Shown here: one piece after another, positions 9,126-18,216 of the stretch
How the letters are laid out: every line of letters starts with the position of its first letter
Position numbering within the stretch: position 1 is the stretch's first letter
Origin: Tropicimonas sp033101155
GTDB taxonomy: Bacteria; Pseudomonadota; Alphaproteobacteria; Rhodobacterales; Rhodobacteraceae
Length of the DNA: 64,000 nt
Reading direction: 5' to 3'
Assembly: GCF_033101155.1 (NCBI RefSeq)
Contig: NZ_JAWMPX010000003.1
Location: 244,677 to 308,676 of the forward strand
Notes under the pieces: model-generated
Seen by the model: the letters and a program-made list of their open reading frames with translations, nothing else
Told to the model about the DNA's origin: nothing
Database searches by the model: none
Program-made: the position numbers and the translations under genes

Positions 9126-9998
9126 ATGACACAGCGCAAGGGCATTATTCTCGCTGGCGGCTCGGGCACGCGCCTCTACCCGATCACGATCGGTGTCTCC
9201 AAACAGCTGCTGCCGATCTATGACAAGCCGATGATCTATTACCCGCTCTCGGCGCTGATGCTGACCGGCATTCGCGAGATCTGCATGATCACCACGCCGC
9301 AGGATCAGGAGCAATTCCAACGCACGCTCGGCGATGGCAGCCAATGGGGGCTGGAGCTGACCTATGTCACCCAGCCATCGCCGGACGGGCTGGCGCAGGC
9401 CTATCTGCTGGCCGAGGTTTTCCTCGACGGCGCGCCCTCGACCATGGTTCTTGGCGACAACATCTTCTTCGGTCACGGCCTGCCCGGCCTTCTGCGCGCG
9501 GCCGATGCCAAGACCGAAGGCGGCACGGTCTTCGGATACAAGGTGGCCGACCCCGAACGCTACGGCGTTGTCGGTTTCGGCGCGGACGGCAAGGTCAACA
9601 CGATCATCGAGAAGCCGGAGGTGCCGCCGTCCAACTATGCCGTGACCGGCCTCTATTTCCTCGATGGCACCGCGCCCGAACGCGCCCGCGAGGTCAAACC
9701 CTCCCCGCGCGGCGAGTTGGAGATCACGACGCTGCTGGAGATGTATCTCGCCGAGGGCTCGCTTGGCGTGCAGCAGATGGGCCGGGGCTTCGCCTGGCTC
9801 GACACCGGCACCCATGCCTCCCTGCTCGACGCAGGCAACTTCGTCCGCACGCTCTCCGAACGCCAGGGCCAGCAGGTCGGCTGTCCGGAAGAGATTGCCC
9901 ATGAGCAAGGCTGGATCGACGATGAAAGCCTGCTCAAGCGCGCCGAGCTGTTCCGCAAGACGGCCTATGGCCGTTACCTGCGCGGTTTGATCGAGTAG
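9126..9998 (+). CDS. rfbA: Glucose-1-phosphate thymidylyltransferase
   Basis: Makes dTDP-glucose from dTTP and glucose-1-phosphate, the first step toward dTDP-rhamnose and other dTDP-deoxysugars. The 290-residue length matches RmlA. The N-terminal nucleotidyltransferase motif is GGSGTRLYPIT, followed by SKQLLPIYDKPMIYYPLS and LGDNIFFGHGL, all characteristic. It starts four bases after the upstream stop. rmlB, rmlC and rmlD are not next to it and are absent from the window, so the pathway must be completed elsewhere or the product diverted to another dTDP-sugar. Confidence 0.95.
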   Translation: MTQRKGIILAGGSGTRLYPITIGVSKQLLPIYDKPMIYYPLSALMLTGIREICMITTPQDQEQFQRTLGDGSQWGLELTYVTQPSPDGLAQAYLLAEVFLDGAPSTMVLGDNIFFGHGLPGLLRAADAKTEGGTVFGYKVADPERYGVVGFGADGKVNTIIEKPEVPPSNYAVTGLYFLDGTAPERAREVKPSPRGELEITTLLEMYLAEGSLGVQQMGRGFAWLDTGTHASLLDAGNFVRTLSERQGQQVGCPEEIAHEQGWIDDESLLKRAELFRKTAYGRYLRGLIE

Positions 9999-10179
9999 AC
10001 CGCCGGGTTCGACCGGGTTTTCCATAGCGCGGAATATGGTGCCGTTTGCTCCGGTTGCACTGCAAGCCGTGTCAGCGCCTGCCCGGGGCGGCGCCGGCGC
10101 GAGCGTGGTCTGGCGCTATCCCGGCCAGGTCCGAAACAGGTCGGCGCATTCGAGCCGGATCAAAACGCGCTCGCCCGGT

Positions 10180-11190
10180 CTAGGGTGAGACGTCGTAATA
10201 CTCGCGATACCAGCGCACGAAGCGGGCCACGCCCTCGCGGAAGGGCGTCTGCGGTCGGTAACCGGTGAGGTTCTTGAGCAGCGTCGCATCGGCCCAGGTC
10301 GCCTTCACATCGCCGATCTGCATCGGCATGTAGTTCCGGATAGCCTCGCGTCCGAGTTCCGCCTCGATCGCATCGATGAAGTCGAGCAGCCGCACCTTGT
10401 CCGAATTCCCGATATTGACGATCCGGAAGGGCGCGGCAGGCGAGAGGCTGTCCTGCGCGACCCGCGTCTCCTCGCCGCCCGGAACCGCATCGATCAGGCC
10501 GAAAATCCCACGCACGAGATCCGTCACATAGGTAAAGTCCCGATACATCTCGCCATTGTTGTAGATATCGATCGGCTGCCCCTCGACGATCCCGCGGGCG
10601 AACTTGATCGGCGCCATGTCGGGACGCCCCCAGGGGCCATAAACGGTAAAGAAGCGGAACATCGTCACCGGCAGATCGTGGATATGGGCCCAGGAATGCC
10701 CCATCGCCTCATTGGCCTTTTTGGTGGCCGCATAGATCGTAAGTTGGCTGTCCGCCTTGTGAAGCTCCGAATAGGGCATTTCGGTATTGGCGCCATAGAC
10801 CGAGGAGGTCGAGGCCATCAGCAGGTGTTCGACACCGGCCGCGCGGGCGCATTCCATGACATTGAACGTGCCGACGATATTGGCGTCGATATAGGAGCGC
10901 GGGTTTTCAAGGCTGTAGCGCACGCCGGCCTGACCGGCGAGATGGACGATCACGTCCGGCTCGAACGCCTCGACCGCCTTCGACAACGCCTCCATGTCCT
11001 CGAGCCGGGCTTCCGTCATCGTGAACGCCGGGTGCTGGGCCAGAAGCGTGTTGCGATCCTGCTTGAGCCGGACATCGTAGTAATCGGTCATGCCATCATA
11101 GCCGGCGACCGTCCAGCCTTCCTGCAACAGCAACTCGGCAAGATGAAAGCCGATAAACCCGGCGGTTCCGGTGATGAAGGCGCGTCTCAA
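10180..11190 (-). CDS. NAD-dependent epimerase, UDP-glucuronate 4-epimerase-like
   Basis: Extended SDR of 336 residues, close in length and pattern to CapI/LpsL UDP-glucuronate 4-epimerases, which make UDP-galacturonate for capsule or LPS. It shows the NAD motif TGTAGFIGFHLA, STSSVYG, YAATKKANE (catalytic Tyr-Lys) and FRFFTVYGPWGRPDMA, the last highly typical of this subgroup. The start is assigned to TTG at 11190, preceded by GGAGG ten bases upstream; the longer open frame to 11376 has no family-like sequence. It is convergent with rfbA across a 181-base spacer, and presumably serves the same polysaccharide locus. Confidence 0.85.
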   Translation of the reverse strand: MRRAFITGTAGFIGFHLAELLLQEGWTVAGYDGMTDYYDVRLKQDRNTLLAQHPAFTMTEARLEDMEALSKAVEAFEPDVIVHLAGQAGVRYSLENPRSYIDANIVGTFNVMECARAAGVEHLLMASTSSVYGANTEMPYSELHKADSQLTIYAATKKANEAMGHSWAHIHDLPVTMFRFFTVYGPWGRPDMAPIKFARGIVEGQPIDIYNNGEMYRDFTYVTDLVRGIFGLIDAVPGGEETRVAQDSLSPAAPFRIVNIGNSDKVRLLDFIDAIEAELGREAIRNYMPMQIGDVKATWADATLLKNLTGYRPQTPFREGVARFVRWYREYYDVSP

Positions 11191-11390
11191 GGCTCTCTTT
11201 CCTCCAGGCTGTCCACGGCACCCGGCAGGCTGGACACCCAGCCAACCTTCGGCGTCGATGCCGCGGTATAGGAGAGCCCCAACACTGTCCAGTCCGCAGG
11301 ATCCGCGAAACCGGACCGGCGCGGCGCAGCATGTCCATTCAGCCCGGGGACAAGATACGATAGGCATGAGTTGCAAAACCCGGAGACGCC

Positions 11391-12512
11391 ATGCCAGCTT
11401 CCCAAATCAGGCCGCCCCTTTTCAGTCCCGACACGCTGCGCTGGAGCGCCCTCGTCCTCGTGACCGCGCTGATCACGCTGTTGTTCTTCGGCATGATCAA
11501 GTCGTTCCTGATCGCGCTCATCATGGCGGCAATCGTGGCTGAACTCACCCGCCCCCTCTTCCGCCGAATCCGCGACGGCCTCGGCGGGCGGCGTAACCTT
11601 TCCAGCGCCATCACCATGGCGATGATCCTTGTATTGGTCATCTTTCCGGTCACGCTGATCGCGAGCGCGGCCGCCGAACAAGCCTTCGCGCTCTCCCGCT
11701 CCATCGTTTCGATGGTAAACCGGGTCACGGAGAACTCCCTGGATGCCCGGATCCCGGATTGGGTCCCCTACCAGGAACATCTCGACGGTATGGGCCCCGA
11801 GATCGCCAACAAGATCGCCGATATCGTCACCGCGATCGCCCGCTATACGGTCACGACGCTTTCGCAGGTGACGCGCGGAACGGCCCGGTTCTTCCTCGAT
11901 ACGTTCATCTTCCTCTACGCTCTCTTCTTCTTCCTGCAGATGGACACACCGGTGATGAAGCAGATCCTGCGTTTCACCGGCCTCGCGCCGACAACGCAGC
12001 GCAAGATTGCCGACCGCGCGATCTCCGTCAGCCGCGCCACGATCAAGGGGACGCTCGTGATCGGCATCGTCCAGGGCGTGCTCGGCGGGGTCGGATTCTA
12101 TGTTGCAGGCATCGAAGGCGCCACCTTCTGGGGCGTCGTGATGGGAATCGTGTCGATCATCCCCGGGATCGGTCCCAGCCTCGTTCTGACCGTCGGCGTC
12201 ATCTACCTCGCCGCCATCGGCGAGACCGGTCCCGCCATCGGGCTTGCGCTCTGGGCTGGTCTGGTCGTCACCACGATCGACAATATCCTCCGCCCGATCC
12301 TCGTCGGCCGCGACACCCAGATGCATGATATCCTGATCCTGGTCAGCACCTTCGGCGGGCTTGGCATGTTCGGCGCCGTTGGCCTGATCCTGGGTCCCGT
12401 TGTTGCCGGCCTCTTCGTCACGATCTGGTCGACGCTCGCGGAGACGCTCTCCACACCGGCGGACAGCTTCGCACAGGATGCGCCCGAACTGGACGATCCA
12501 CCAGACGCCTAG
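11391..12512 (+). CDS. AI-2E family (PerM-type) membrane protein
   Basis: Polytopic inner-membrane protein of 373 residues belonging to the AI-2E/UPF0118 family. Members have been linked to autoinducer-2 export, sodium/proton antiport and other exports, so the substrate here is open. Visible are two N-terminal helices (from about residue 18), a central soluble region, then a block of closely spaced helices with the conserved GIVSIIPGIGPSLV pattern near residue 250 and an NILRPILVGR motif. Stands alone between the epimerase and tatA. Confidence 0.82.
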   Translation: MPASQIRPPLFSPDTLRWSALVLVTALITLLFFGMIKSFLIALIMAAIVAELTRPLFRRIRDGLGGRRNLSSAITMAMILVLVIFPVTLIASAAAEQAFALSRSIVSMVNRVTENSLDARIPDWVPYQEHLDGMGPEIANKIADIVTAIARYTVTTLSQVTRGTARFFLDTFIFLYALFFFLQMDTPVMKQILRFTGLAPTTQRKIADRAISVSRATIKGTLVIGIVQGVLGGVGFYVAGIEGATFWGVVMGIVSIIPGIGPSLVLTVGVIYLAAIGETGPAIGLALWAGLVVTTIDNILRPILVGRDTQMHDILILVSTFGGLGMFGAVGLILGPVVAGLFVTIWSTLAETLSTPADSFAQDAPELDDPPDA

Positions 12513-12904
12513 CCGCCCTCCCGGCCTCCGCATTCAGAACAGGGAGCAGGCGTGCCGCGGCCCAAATGGCCTGCTCCGGAGAACGCCGCGAAGGCGTTCC
12601 CCCGGCCCCGTAAGCATGCGGCGCCCCACCACATCGCCGGCCTTTGCGCTGTGCGCGAAACCGGTGGAAGGCCCAACGCAGCAATCGGATTCGCTGCAAG
12701 ACGCCGATTCTTCGCCCCCGGACAGGGAAAATACCCAGTACTACGCAACTCCATTTCAAATCCAACGCACTTCCCGCAAGAAAAATTCGCCGCATATCGT
12801 TCTTTGGGGGTTTGATCTCTCCTCCGAAACCCATAAGTAATTCCGGAAGCCACAGGTTCAGGCAGCCGGGCCCACCCGCGCGCCCGCAGTCAGGGAGACA
12901 AACA
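12513..12904. other. Intergenic region upstream of tatA
   Basis: No protein-coding signal was recognised in these 392 bases. Two inverted repeats lie close to the end of the AI-2E gene: GGAGCAGG at 12543-12550 with CCTGCTCC at 12570-12577, and GAACGCC/GGCGTTC around 12582-12600. Neither is followed by a T-run, so a factor-independent terminator is uncertain. The A/T-richer part from about 12770 to 12840 presumably carries the tat promoter. GGGAG at 12893-12897 is the ribosome binding site of tatA. Confidence 0.5.
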
Positions 12905-13144
12905 ATGCTGAACAATATCGGCCCCATGGGCCTGCTGCTCATCGCCGTCGTCGTGATCGTACTCTTTGGCCGGGGCAAGGTCTCCTCGCTGATGGGCGAA
13001 GTCGGCAAGGGCATCACCGCCTTCAAGAAGGGCGTGAGCGAGGGCAAGGAAGAGATCGAACAGGAAATCGAACAGGAAAAGGTGGAAGCCGCCCGGGACG
13101 TTACCCCGGAGGAAGAGATCGAGACCGAGAAGGACAAGGTCTGA
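12905..13144 (+). CDS. tatA: Sec-independent translocase protein TatA
   Basis: Pore-forming component of the twin-arginine translocase. The 79-residue protein has one N-terminal membrane helix (about residues 6-22), the FGRGK hinge, an amphipathic helix with VGKGITAFKKG, and an acidic Glu/Lys-rich tail. Start ATG 12905 has GGGAG eight bases upstream; the frame is open further upstream but that sequence is not TatA-like. First gene of tatABC. Confidence 0.95.
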   Translation: MLNNIGPMGLLLIAVVVIVLFGRGKVSSLMGEVGKGITAFKKGVSEGKEEIEQEIEQEKVEAARDVTPEEEIETEKDKV

Positions 13145-13198
13145 TCGTCGTCGCCCCGACGGTGACACTGGCTGGACCCAAGGCAAGGCTGACCCGCG

Positions 13199-13699
13199 AT
13201 GCTTGATCTCGGATGGACCGAATTGCTGCTGATCGGCATCGTGGCGCTGATCGTTGTCGGACCGCAGGAACTGCCGATGATGTTCCGCACGCTCGGCAAG
13301 TTCACGGCACGGCTGCGCGCCATGGCCCGCGACTTCACGCGCGCCATGGAAGACGCCGCCGACGAGGCCGGGGTCAAGGATATCGCCAAGGATCTCAAGA
13401 AAGCGACCAACCCGAAGGAAATGGGTATGGACGCGCTCAAGGATGCCGTCGATTTCGACGAGATCGACCCGTTTGGCGAGAATGACGACGCGGAGTCGAA
13501 ACCGAAGTCGACAGCCAGCGCTCCCGAGACCCAACCGTTGAGCGAGGAGCGCGCCGAGGCCGCCCGCAAGATCCGCGAAAGCACGGCCGCAAAGGCCACC
13601 GCGCGCCTGGAGGCCGAAGCCGCCGCCCGCGCCGAGGCCGACACCCAATCCGCGCCCGAGCCCTCCCCGGCTCCGGACGCCGACCCCTCCAAGGCATGA
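13199..13699 (+). CDS. tatB: Sec-independent translocase protein TatB
   Basis: Receptor-complex partner of TatC that binds twin-arginine signal peptides. The 166 residues begin MLDLGWTELLLIGIVALIVV, the TatB transmembrane segment with its polar Glu at residue 8, then the GPQELP hinge and a long amphipathic helix. The C-terminal third is a low-complexity Ala/Glu/Pro tail. The stop overlaps the tatC start by ATGA (13696-13699). Confidence 0.95.
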   Translation: MLDLGWTELLLIGIVALIVVGPQELPMMFRTLGKFTARLRAMARDFTRAMEDAADEAGVKDIAKDLKKATNPKEMGMDALKDAVDFDEIDPFGENDDAESKPKSTASAPETQPLSEERAEAARKIRESTAAKATARLEAEAAARAEADTQSAPEPSPAPDADPSKA

Positions 13700-14610
13700 G
13701 CGAGAGCCGCATGAGCGACCGCCCCGAAGACGATATCGAAGAAGAAATCGAAGACAGCTCCGCCCCGTTGATCGAGCATCTCGCGGAGTTGCGGACCCGT
13801 CTGATCCATTCGGTGCTGGCCTTTGTCGTGGCCATGATCGTCTGTTTCACGGTGGCCGAGCCGATCCTGAACTTCCTCGTCGAGCCGATCGCAGACATCC
13901 TGCGTGCGCGCGGCGAGAACCCGCAGCTGATCTTCACCGCGCCGCAGGAGAAATTCTTTGTCCTGATCCGGATCTCGATGATCTTCGGCCTGGCGATCTC
14001 CTTCCCCTATATCGGCTACCAGATGTGGCGCTTCGTGGCGCCCGGCCTCTACAAGTCGGAAAAGAACGCCTTCCTGCCGTTCCTGATCGCCTCTCCGGTA
14101 CTCTTCATGATGGGTGCATCCTTCGCGCATTTCATCGTCACCCCGCTGGCGATGAACTTCTTCATCGGCTTCTCCGACGCGATCCCTGCGCTCACCGCCA
14201 TGCTGACCGGCGAGAATATCCCGGCGGATGTCGAGAATGCCGAGCTGCGCACCGTCTTCCTTGGCTCCGTGCGCGAAAGCCTCGACCTCTCGCTCAAATT
14301 CATCATCGCCTTCGGCCTCTGCTTCCAGCTTCCGGTTCTGCTGACGCTGATGGGCAAGGCCGGGCTGGTGTCGGCCGAGGGCCTGCGCAATGTCCGCAAA
14401 TGGGCCGTTGTCGGCATCCTCACCCTCGCCGCCCTCGTGACACCGCCTGACGTGGTGACCCAGGTCATCCTCTTCACCGTGGTCTACGCGCTTTACGAGG
14501 TGTCGATCTTCCTCGTCACCCGCGTCGAGAAGAAGCGCAATGCAGAGCTGCGCGAGATGGGCCTGATGGATGACGAGGAAGACGGGGACACAAAAGAAGG
14601 CAGCGCCTGA
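13696..14610 (+). CDS. tatC: Sec-independent translocase protein TatC
   Basis: Six-span core of the Tat receptor. The 304 residues include the conserved N-terminal LIEHLAELRTRLIHS before helix 1 and FRFVAPGLYxxE-type sequence (WRFVAPGLYKSEK) in the first periplasmic region, both TatC hallmarks. An acidic N-terminal leader (about 25 residues) and a charged C-terminal tail flank the helices. ATG 13696 overlaps tatB; ATG 13711 is an alternative. The TGATG junction at its end couples it to the DUF815 gene. Confidence 0.95.
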   Translation: MSESRMSDRPEDDIEEEIEDSSAPLIEHLAELRTRLIHSVLAFVVAMIVCFTVAEPILNFLVEPIADILRARGENPQLIFTAPQEKFFVLIRISMIFGLAISFPYIGYQMWRFVAPGLYKSEKNAFLPFLIASPVLFMMGASFAHFIVTPLAMNFFIGFSDAIPALTAMLTGENIPADVENAELRTVFLGSVRESLDLSLKFIIAFGLCFQLPVLLTLMGKAGLVSAEGLRNVRKWAVVGILTLAALVTPPDVVTQVILFTVVYALYEVSIFLVTRVEKKRNAELREMGLMDDEEDGDTKEGSA

Positions 14611-15458
14611 TGGATTTCACGGCCGAGGAACTGGACCGCATCGCCGCCGCGCTGGAGCGCATGGCGCCGCCGCCCGCTGCCACGCCGGAGTTCGACAACG
14701 CCGAGGCCTTCGTCTGGCAGACCGCCCCGGACCGGCTTGCCCCGGTCGCCGAGGTCAATCGGGTCGATCTCTCGCTGTTGCTCGGCATCGAGCGCGCAAG
14801 GGACATCCTGCTGGAAAACACGCTGCAATTCGCCAAGGGGCTGCCGGCCAACAACGCGCTTCTCTGGGGCGCGCGCGGCATGGGCAAGTCCAGCCTTGTC
14901 AAGGCGGTCCATGCCGAGATCCAGGCGCGCGGCGAGGACCTCAAGATCGTCGAGCTCCAACGCGAAGACCTGCCGACAATCCAGCGTCTGCTGACGCTCC
15001 TGCGCACGGCCCCGAAGACGCGGTTCCTGCTCTTCTGCGACGACCTTTCCTTCAGCCACGACGACCAGCATTACAAGTCGCTGAAAGCCGTGCTTGATGG
15101 CGGCATCGAGGGGCGCCCCGAAAACGTACTCTTCTACGCAACCTCCAACCGCCGCCACCTGATGCCGCGCGACATGATCGAGAATGAGCGCAGCTCGGCG
15201 ATCAACCCCTCCGAGGCGGTCGAGGAAAAAGTCTCGCTCTCGGACCGTTTTGGCCTCTGGCTCGGCTTCCACCCCTGCACGCAGGACGACTATCTCGCGA
15301 TGATCCGCGGCTATTGCGACGCGTATGGGGTCGAGATCGACGACACCACGCTGCGCGCCGAGGCCATTGAATGGCAGGCCACGCGCGGCGCGCGCTCCGG
15401 ACGGGTCGCCTGGCAGTTCTTCATTGATCTCGCGGGGCGGAGAGGCGTCAGCCTCTGA
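14610..15458 (+). CDS. DUF815-family AAA-type ATPase
   Basis: Predicted cytoplasmic P-loop ATPase of 282 residues. It has Walker A GARGMGKSSLVKA near residues 87-98, Walker B FLLFCDDLSF near residues 136-145, and a sensor-1-like segment NVLFYATSNRRHLMP, the layout of DUF815 proteins. Biochemical function is not established for the family. The start overlaps the tatC stop by one base (TGATG), and this tatC-DUF815 linkage recurs in alphaproteobacteria. The last 11 bases overlap the end of the convergent gene on the other strand. Confidence 0.88.
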   Translation: MDFTAEELDRIAAALERMAPPPAATPEFDNAEAFVWQTAPDRLAPVAEVNRVDLSLLLGIERARDILLENTLQFAKGLPANNALLWGARGMGKSSLVKAVHAEIQARGEDLKIVELQREDLPTIQRLLTLLRTAPKTRFLLFCDDLSFSHDDQHYKSLKAVLDGGIEGRPENVLFYATSNRRHLMPRDMIENERSSAINPSEAVEEKVSLSDRFGLWLGFHPCTQDDYLAMIRGYCDAYGVEIDDTTLRAEAIEWQATRGARSGRVAWQFFIDLAGRRGVSL

Positions 15459-16176
15459 ACGCCTCCCAGGCCGTCAACCACGCGGCGTCGATCGCATCGA
15501 TCACCTCCAGGTCAAAGCCGTCCTGCTGTTTCCAGTAACGCCCATCCTCGACGAAATAGCCCGCATCCCGCTCCATCTGTTCTGCACGCGCAATCGCCTG
15601 CACCGGCAAGTCGCGCGCCGGCGCATGGCCCGCAAGCTCGGTCAGCCCCGCGCGCGGATAGACAAGCCGGCTCTCGCCGCCCGACAGGTTCACACAGGCC
15701 ACGCCGCGACGGGCCGCCCCTAGAGCAAGCCGCGCCGCCTTGGCCTCCAGCGAGCGCAACGTCGGATCCGGCCGCAGCGGATCGGCCGTGCCGGTGCCAT
15801 AGAAATGCGTTGGCCCGGTCGCGGGATAGACCATGTCGCAGCCCAGGAAGGCGAGCACGCGCGGGCGCAGCGCCTCCACGGCCCAGCAGCCGGCCGTGAA
15901 GGCCATCGTACCGCCGATATGAACCACGCCACCATGGGCGTTCATCGTCGGCACGTAGTCGCGAAAGGTGACCTCCGCCTGGGTCTCGGAATAGTCGGCC
16001 GGCCCGCGCTCGGCGGGGAAGTCCTTGGGATGAATGTGATGGGTCCAGTCCGGCCGCACCGCCCAGGCATTGTTGATCGCCACGATGGCGTCAAAGGGAT
16101 GCGTCTCCCAGTCCCGCGCGGCGACGGCCCCCGGCCCGCTGCCAAGGATCAACACGATCTCCGGCTCATTTCGCAT
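15448..16176 (-). CDS. Uncharacterised protein, possibly glycosyltransferase-like
   Basis: A 242-residue soluble protein of unknown function. It opens with a nucleotide-binding-like segment (EIVLILGSGPGAVAARDW), then IVAINNAWAVRPDW, GGTMAFTAGCWAVEAL and LAFLGCDMVYP followed by HFYG. That order of short motifs recalls sialyltransferase-like/DUF115 folds, but the resemblance is by eye only. ATG 16176 is preferred over an in-frame TTG at 16194 because GGAGA lies six bases upstream. It is convergent with and overlaps the DUF815 ATPase gene by 11 bases. Confidence 0.65.
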   Translation of the reverse strand: MRNEPEIVLILGSGPGAVAARDWETHPFDAIVAINNAWAVRPDWTHHIHPKDFPAERGPADYSETQAEVTFRDYVPTMNAHGGVVHIGGTMAFTAGCWAVEALRPRVLAFLGCDMVYPATGPTHFYGTGTADPLRPDPTLRSLEAKAARLALGAARRGVACVNLSGGESRLVYPRAGLTELAGHAPARDLPVQAIARAEQMERDAGYFVEDGRYWKQQDGFDLEVIDAIDAAWLTAWEAFRG

Positions 16177-16320
16177 AGGTTCTCTCCGCCCCAAAATCTC
16201 TGATGGGAGGCAGGATAGGGCGCGCGCCCTGCCCGTCCAGCCGTTCCCCCGTCCTGTGTCGGATACGTTGCGTGAGCCACACGGCGCCGCCCGCAGAACG
16301 GGAGGCGTCTTGCACCGCGA

Positions 16321-17490
16321 TTATTTCAGGTAGGGCGCGGGATCCACCGCCTCGACGCCGTCGCGGACTTCGAAATGCAGGTAAGGCGAAGAGGAGGACC
16401 GCACTTGGGCGATTGCCTGCCCGCGCGAGACACTCTGCCCCTTGCTGACCTTCAGACCGTCGATATTGGCATAGATCGTCATCAACCCGTCCGCATGGCG
16501 CAACACCATGATCGGGACATCCTCCGTATCTTCGGTGATCGCGGCGACCGTGCCGGCGGCCGCGGCCTTGACCGTGGAGCCGGCGGAGGCGCGGATATCG
16601 ATCCCGTCATTGCGGCCCTTGTTGAAGTCACGAATGATGCTGCCCTGCACCGGGTAGACCATTGCCGCATTGCTTGCCGAGGCGCTGGTCGCCTCGCTGC
16701 CGAGATCGGGCGATTCCGGCAGACCGGAGATCGTCGAGGGGTCGTCGGCCGCCGCAAGGACTTCGGCGACCGGCTCGGTCCGCTCCTCGGGGAGCGGCGT
16801 CGAGGCCGAGGGAGGTGTCGGGGTCGGGCTGCCAACGCCGGGCTCGGTGGTGTTGGTGGCGGTCTCGACCGCGGCGGGCGCCGCGACCACGACCGGGATC
16901 ATCAGATATTGCCCCTGGCGCACGCCAAGATCCGGGCCAAGCCCGTTCCACTCGCCGATGGAGCGCGCCGAGACACCGTAGAGGCGGGCGATGGAATAGG
17001 CGGTTTCACCGGCCTCGACCTTGTGGCGAACCGGTTCGGCCCCGGTTTGGGACAACGCATTGGCGCCTGCGGCCGACCCGCCAGCCCGGTTGATGGCATC
17101 GCCTGCAAGCGTCTCGATATCGACGGAGCCAGGGGATGTCAGCGCGCTGCCGGCTGCCTCGGGCACGCGGCTGGGCAGGGCAAGCACCTCGCCCGCGTTG
17201 AGCTGCGCCGCGGGCGGGATACCGTTATAGCGCGCCATCTCCGCCGGCGGCAGGCCGAGCCGCTCGGCCACGGTGGTCACGGTATCGCCCTGGCGGGCAA
17301 TCGCGACCTGGTAATTCGGATAGGAAATCACGCCGCGGCTGTCTGGCTCGGGGCGTGCGGCCGTCTGGGACTGCACGGCGGCTGTCGTGTCGAAACCACG
17401 GCCGACATCGCGCATGTCGAGATCAAGGCCTGTCGTGTCACAGGCAGCCAGAAGACCAAGGCTCGCACAAAAGGTCAGGATAGGGCGCAT
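16321..17490 (-). CDS. LysM/M23 lipoprotein, NlpD-like amidase activator
   Basis: Outer-envelope lipoprotein of 389 residues: lipobox LLAAC with the acylated Cys at 17, two LysM peptidoglycan-binding domains (about residues 59-107 and 155-198), a Pro/Thr/Ser-rich linker and a C-terminal LytM (M23) domain (about 280-389). The metal ligands are degenerate: NDGIDI replaces HxGxD, and YLHFEVR replaces HLHFEVR, as in NlpD/EnvC, which activate amidases instead of cutting peptidoglycan. It follows surE-pcm on the same strand, a conserved arrangement reminiscent of the pcm-nlpD neighbourhood of other proteobacteria. Confidence 0.85.
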   Translation of the reverse strand: MRPILTFCASLGLLAACDTTGLDLDMRDVGRGFDTTAAVQSQTAARPEPDSRGVISYPNYQVAIARQGDTVTTVAERLGLPPAEMARYNGIPPAAQLNAGEVLALPSRVPEAAGSALTSPGSVDIETLAGDAINRAGGSAAGANALSQTGAEPVRHKVEAGETAYSIARLYGVSARSIGEWNGLGPDLGVRQGQYLMIPVVVAAPAAVETATNTTEPGVGSPTPTPPSASTPLPEERTEPVAEVLAAADDPSTISGLPESPDLGSEATSASASNAAMVYPVQGSIIRDFNKGRNDGIDIRASAGSTVKAAAAGTVAAITEDTEDVPIMVLRHADGLMTIYANIDGLKVSKGQSVSRGQAIAQVRSSSSPYLHFEVRDGVEAVDPAPYLK

Positions 17491-17574
17491 CTGCTCTCAT
17501 TCCTCGCTCGCGGGGCCCTCTTTTCGGAGCATCCCGGGATTTCCGACGGGCCACCCGCCCGCCGCCTCTACTCT

Positions 17575-18216
17575 CTACTCTCGCCCGAGCCCTTCCAGAA
17601 GCGGTACGAAACGAACCTGAAGCAGTTCGTCATATTCGAACCCCGTCTCGGTTCGCCTGACCTTGATCAGGCTCTGGACCGCATCCGACTGGCCCACGGG
17701 CAGGACCATGATACCGCCGATCCTCAGTTGCGCCAAGAGTGGGCCCGGCGGGTCTTCGGCGGCTGCGGTCACGATGATACGGTCGAAGGGGGCATGATCG
17801 GGCAGGCCATGGCTGCCATCGGCGGTGAAGGTGATGATATTGGTCAGGCCAAGCTCGTCGAAGACGTCCTGCGCCTGGGCGACGAGACGCCGAAAGCGAT
17901 CAACCGTGTAGACCCGGCGGGCGAGCTGCGAAAGGATCGCGGCCTGGTAGCCGGAGCCGGTTCCCAGTTCGAGCACCTTGTCGCGCGGACCGACATCCAG
18001 CGCCTGGGTCATCAGCGCGACAACGGAGGGCTGGGAGATGGTCTGGCCGCAGATGATCGGCAGCGGCGTGTCCTCGTAGGCACGGTCGGCGAAGATCCCC
18101 TGCACGAAGAGACCCCGGTCGACCTTCTCCATCGCCGTGAGCACCGCCTTGTCGGTCACGCCCTTGGAACGGAGCGCGAAGAGCAGGCGCATCTTCTGTT
18201 CGGGAGTCCAGCTCAT
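17575..18216 (-). CDS. pcm: Protein-L-isoaspartate O-methyltransferase
   Basis: SAM-dependent repair methyltransferase that methylates L-isoaspartyl residues in damaged proteins. The 213 residues include motif I VLELGTGSGYQAAIL, the preceding family signature TISQPSVVALMTQAL, and DRIIVTAAAEDPP later in the fold. ATG 18216 overlaps the surE stop by four bases, so the two stress-repair genes are coupled; the LysM/M23 lipoprotein gene follows 84 bases downstream. Confidence 0.95.
   Translation of the reverse strand: MSWTPEQKMRLLFALRSKGVTDKAVLTAMEKVDRGLFVQGIFADRAYEDTPLPIICGQTISQPSVVALMTQALDVGPRDKVLELGTGSGYQAAILSQLARRVYTVDRFRRLVAQAQDVFDELGLTNIITFTADGSHGLPDHAPFDRIIVTAAAEDPPGPLLAQLRIGGIMVLPVGQSDAVQSLIKVRRTETGFEYDELLQVRFVPLLEGLGRE

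Noticed and set aside
16321..17490. An active M23 endopeptidase
   Set aside because: Key histidine ligands are replaced by Asn and Tyr.
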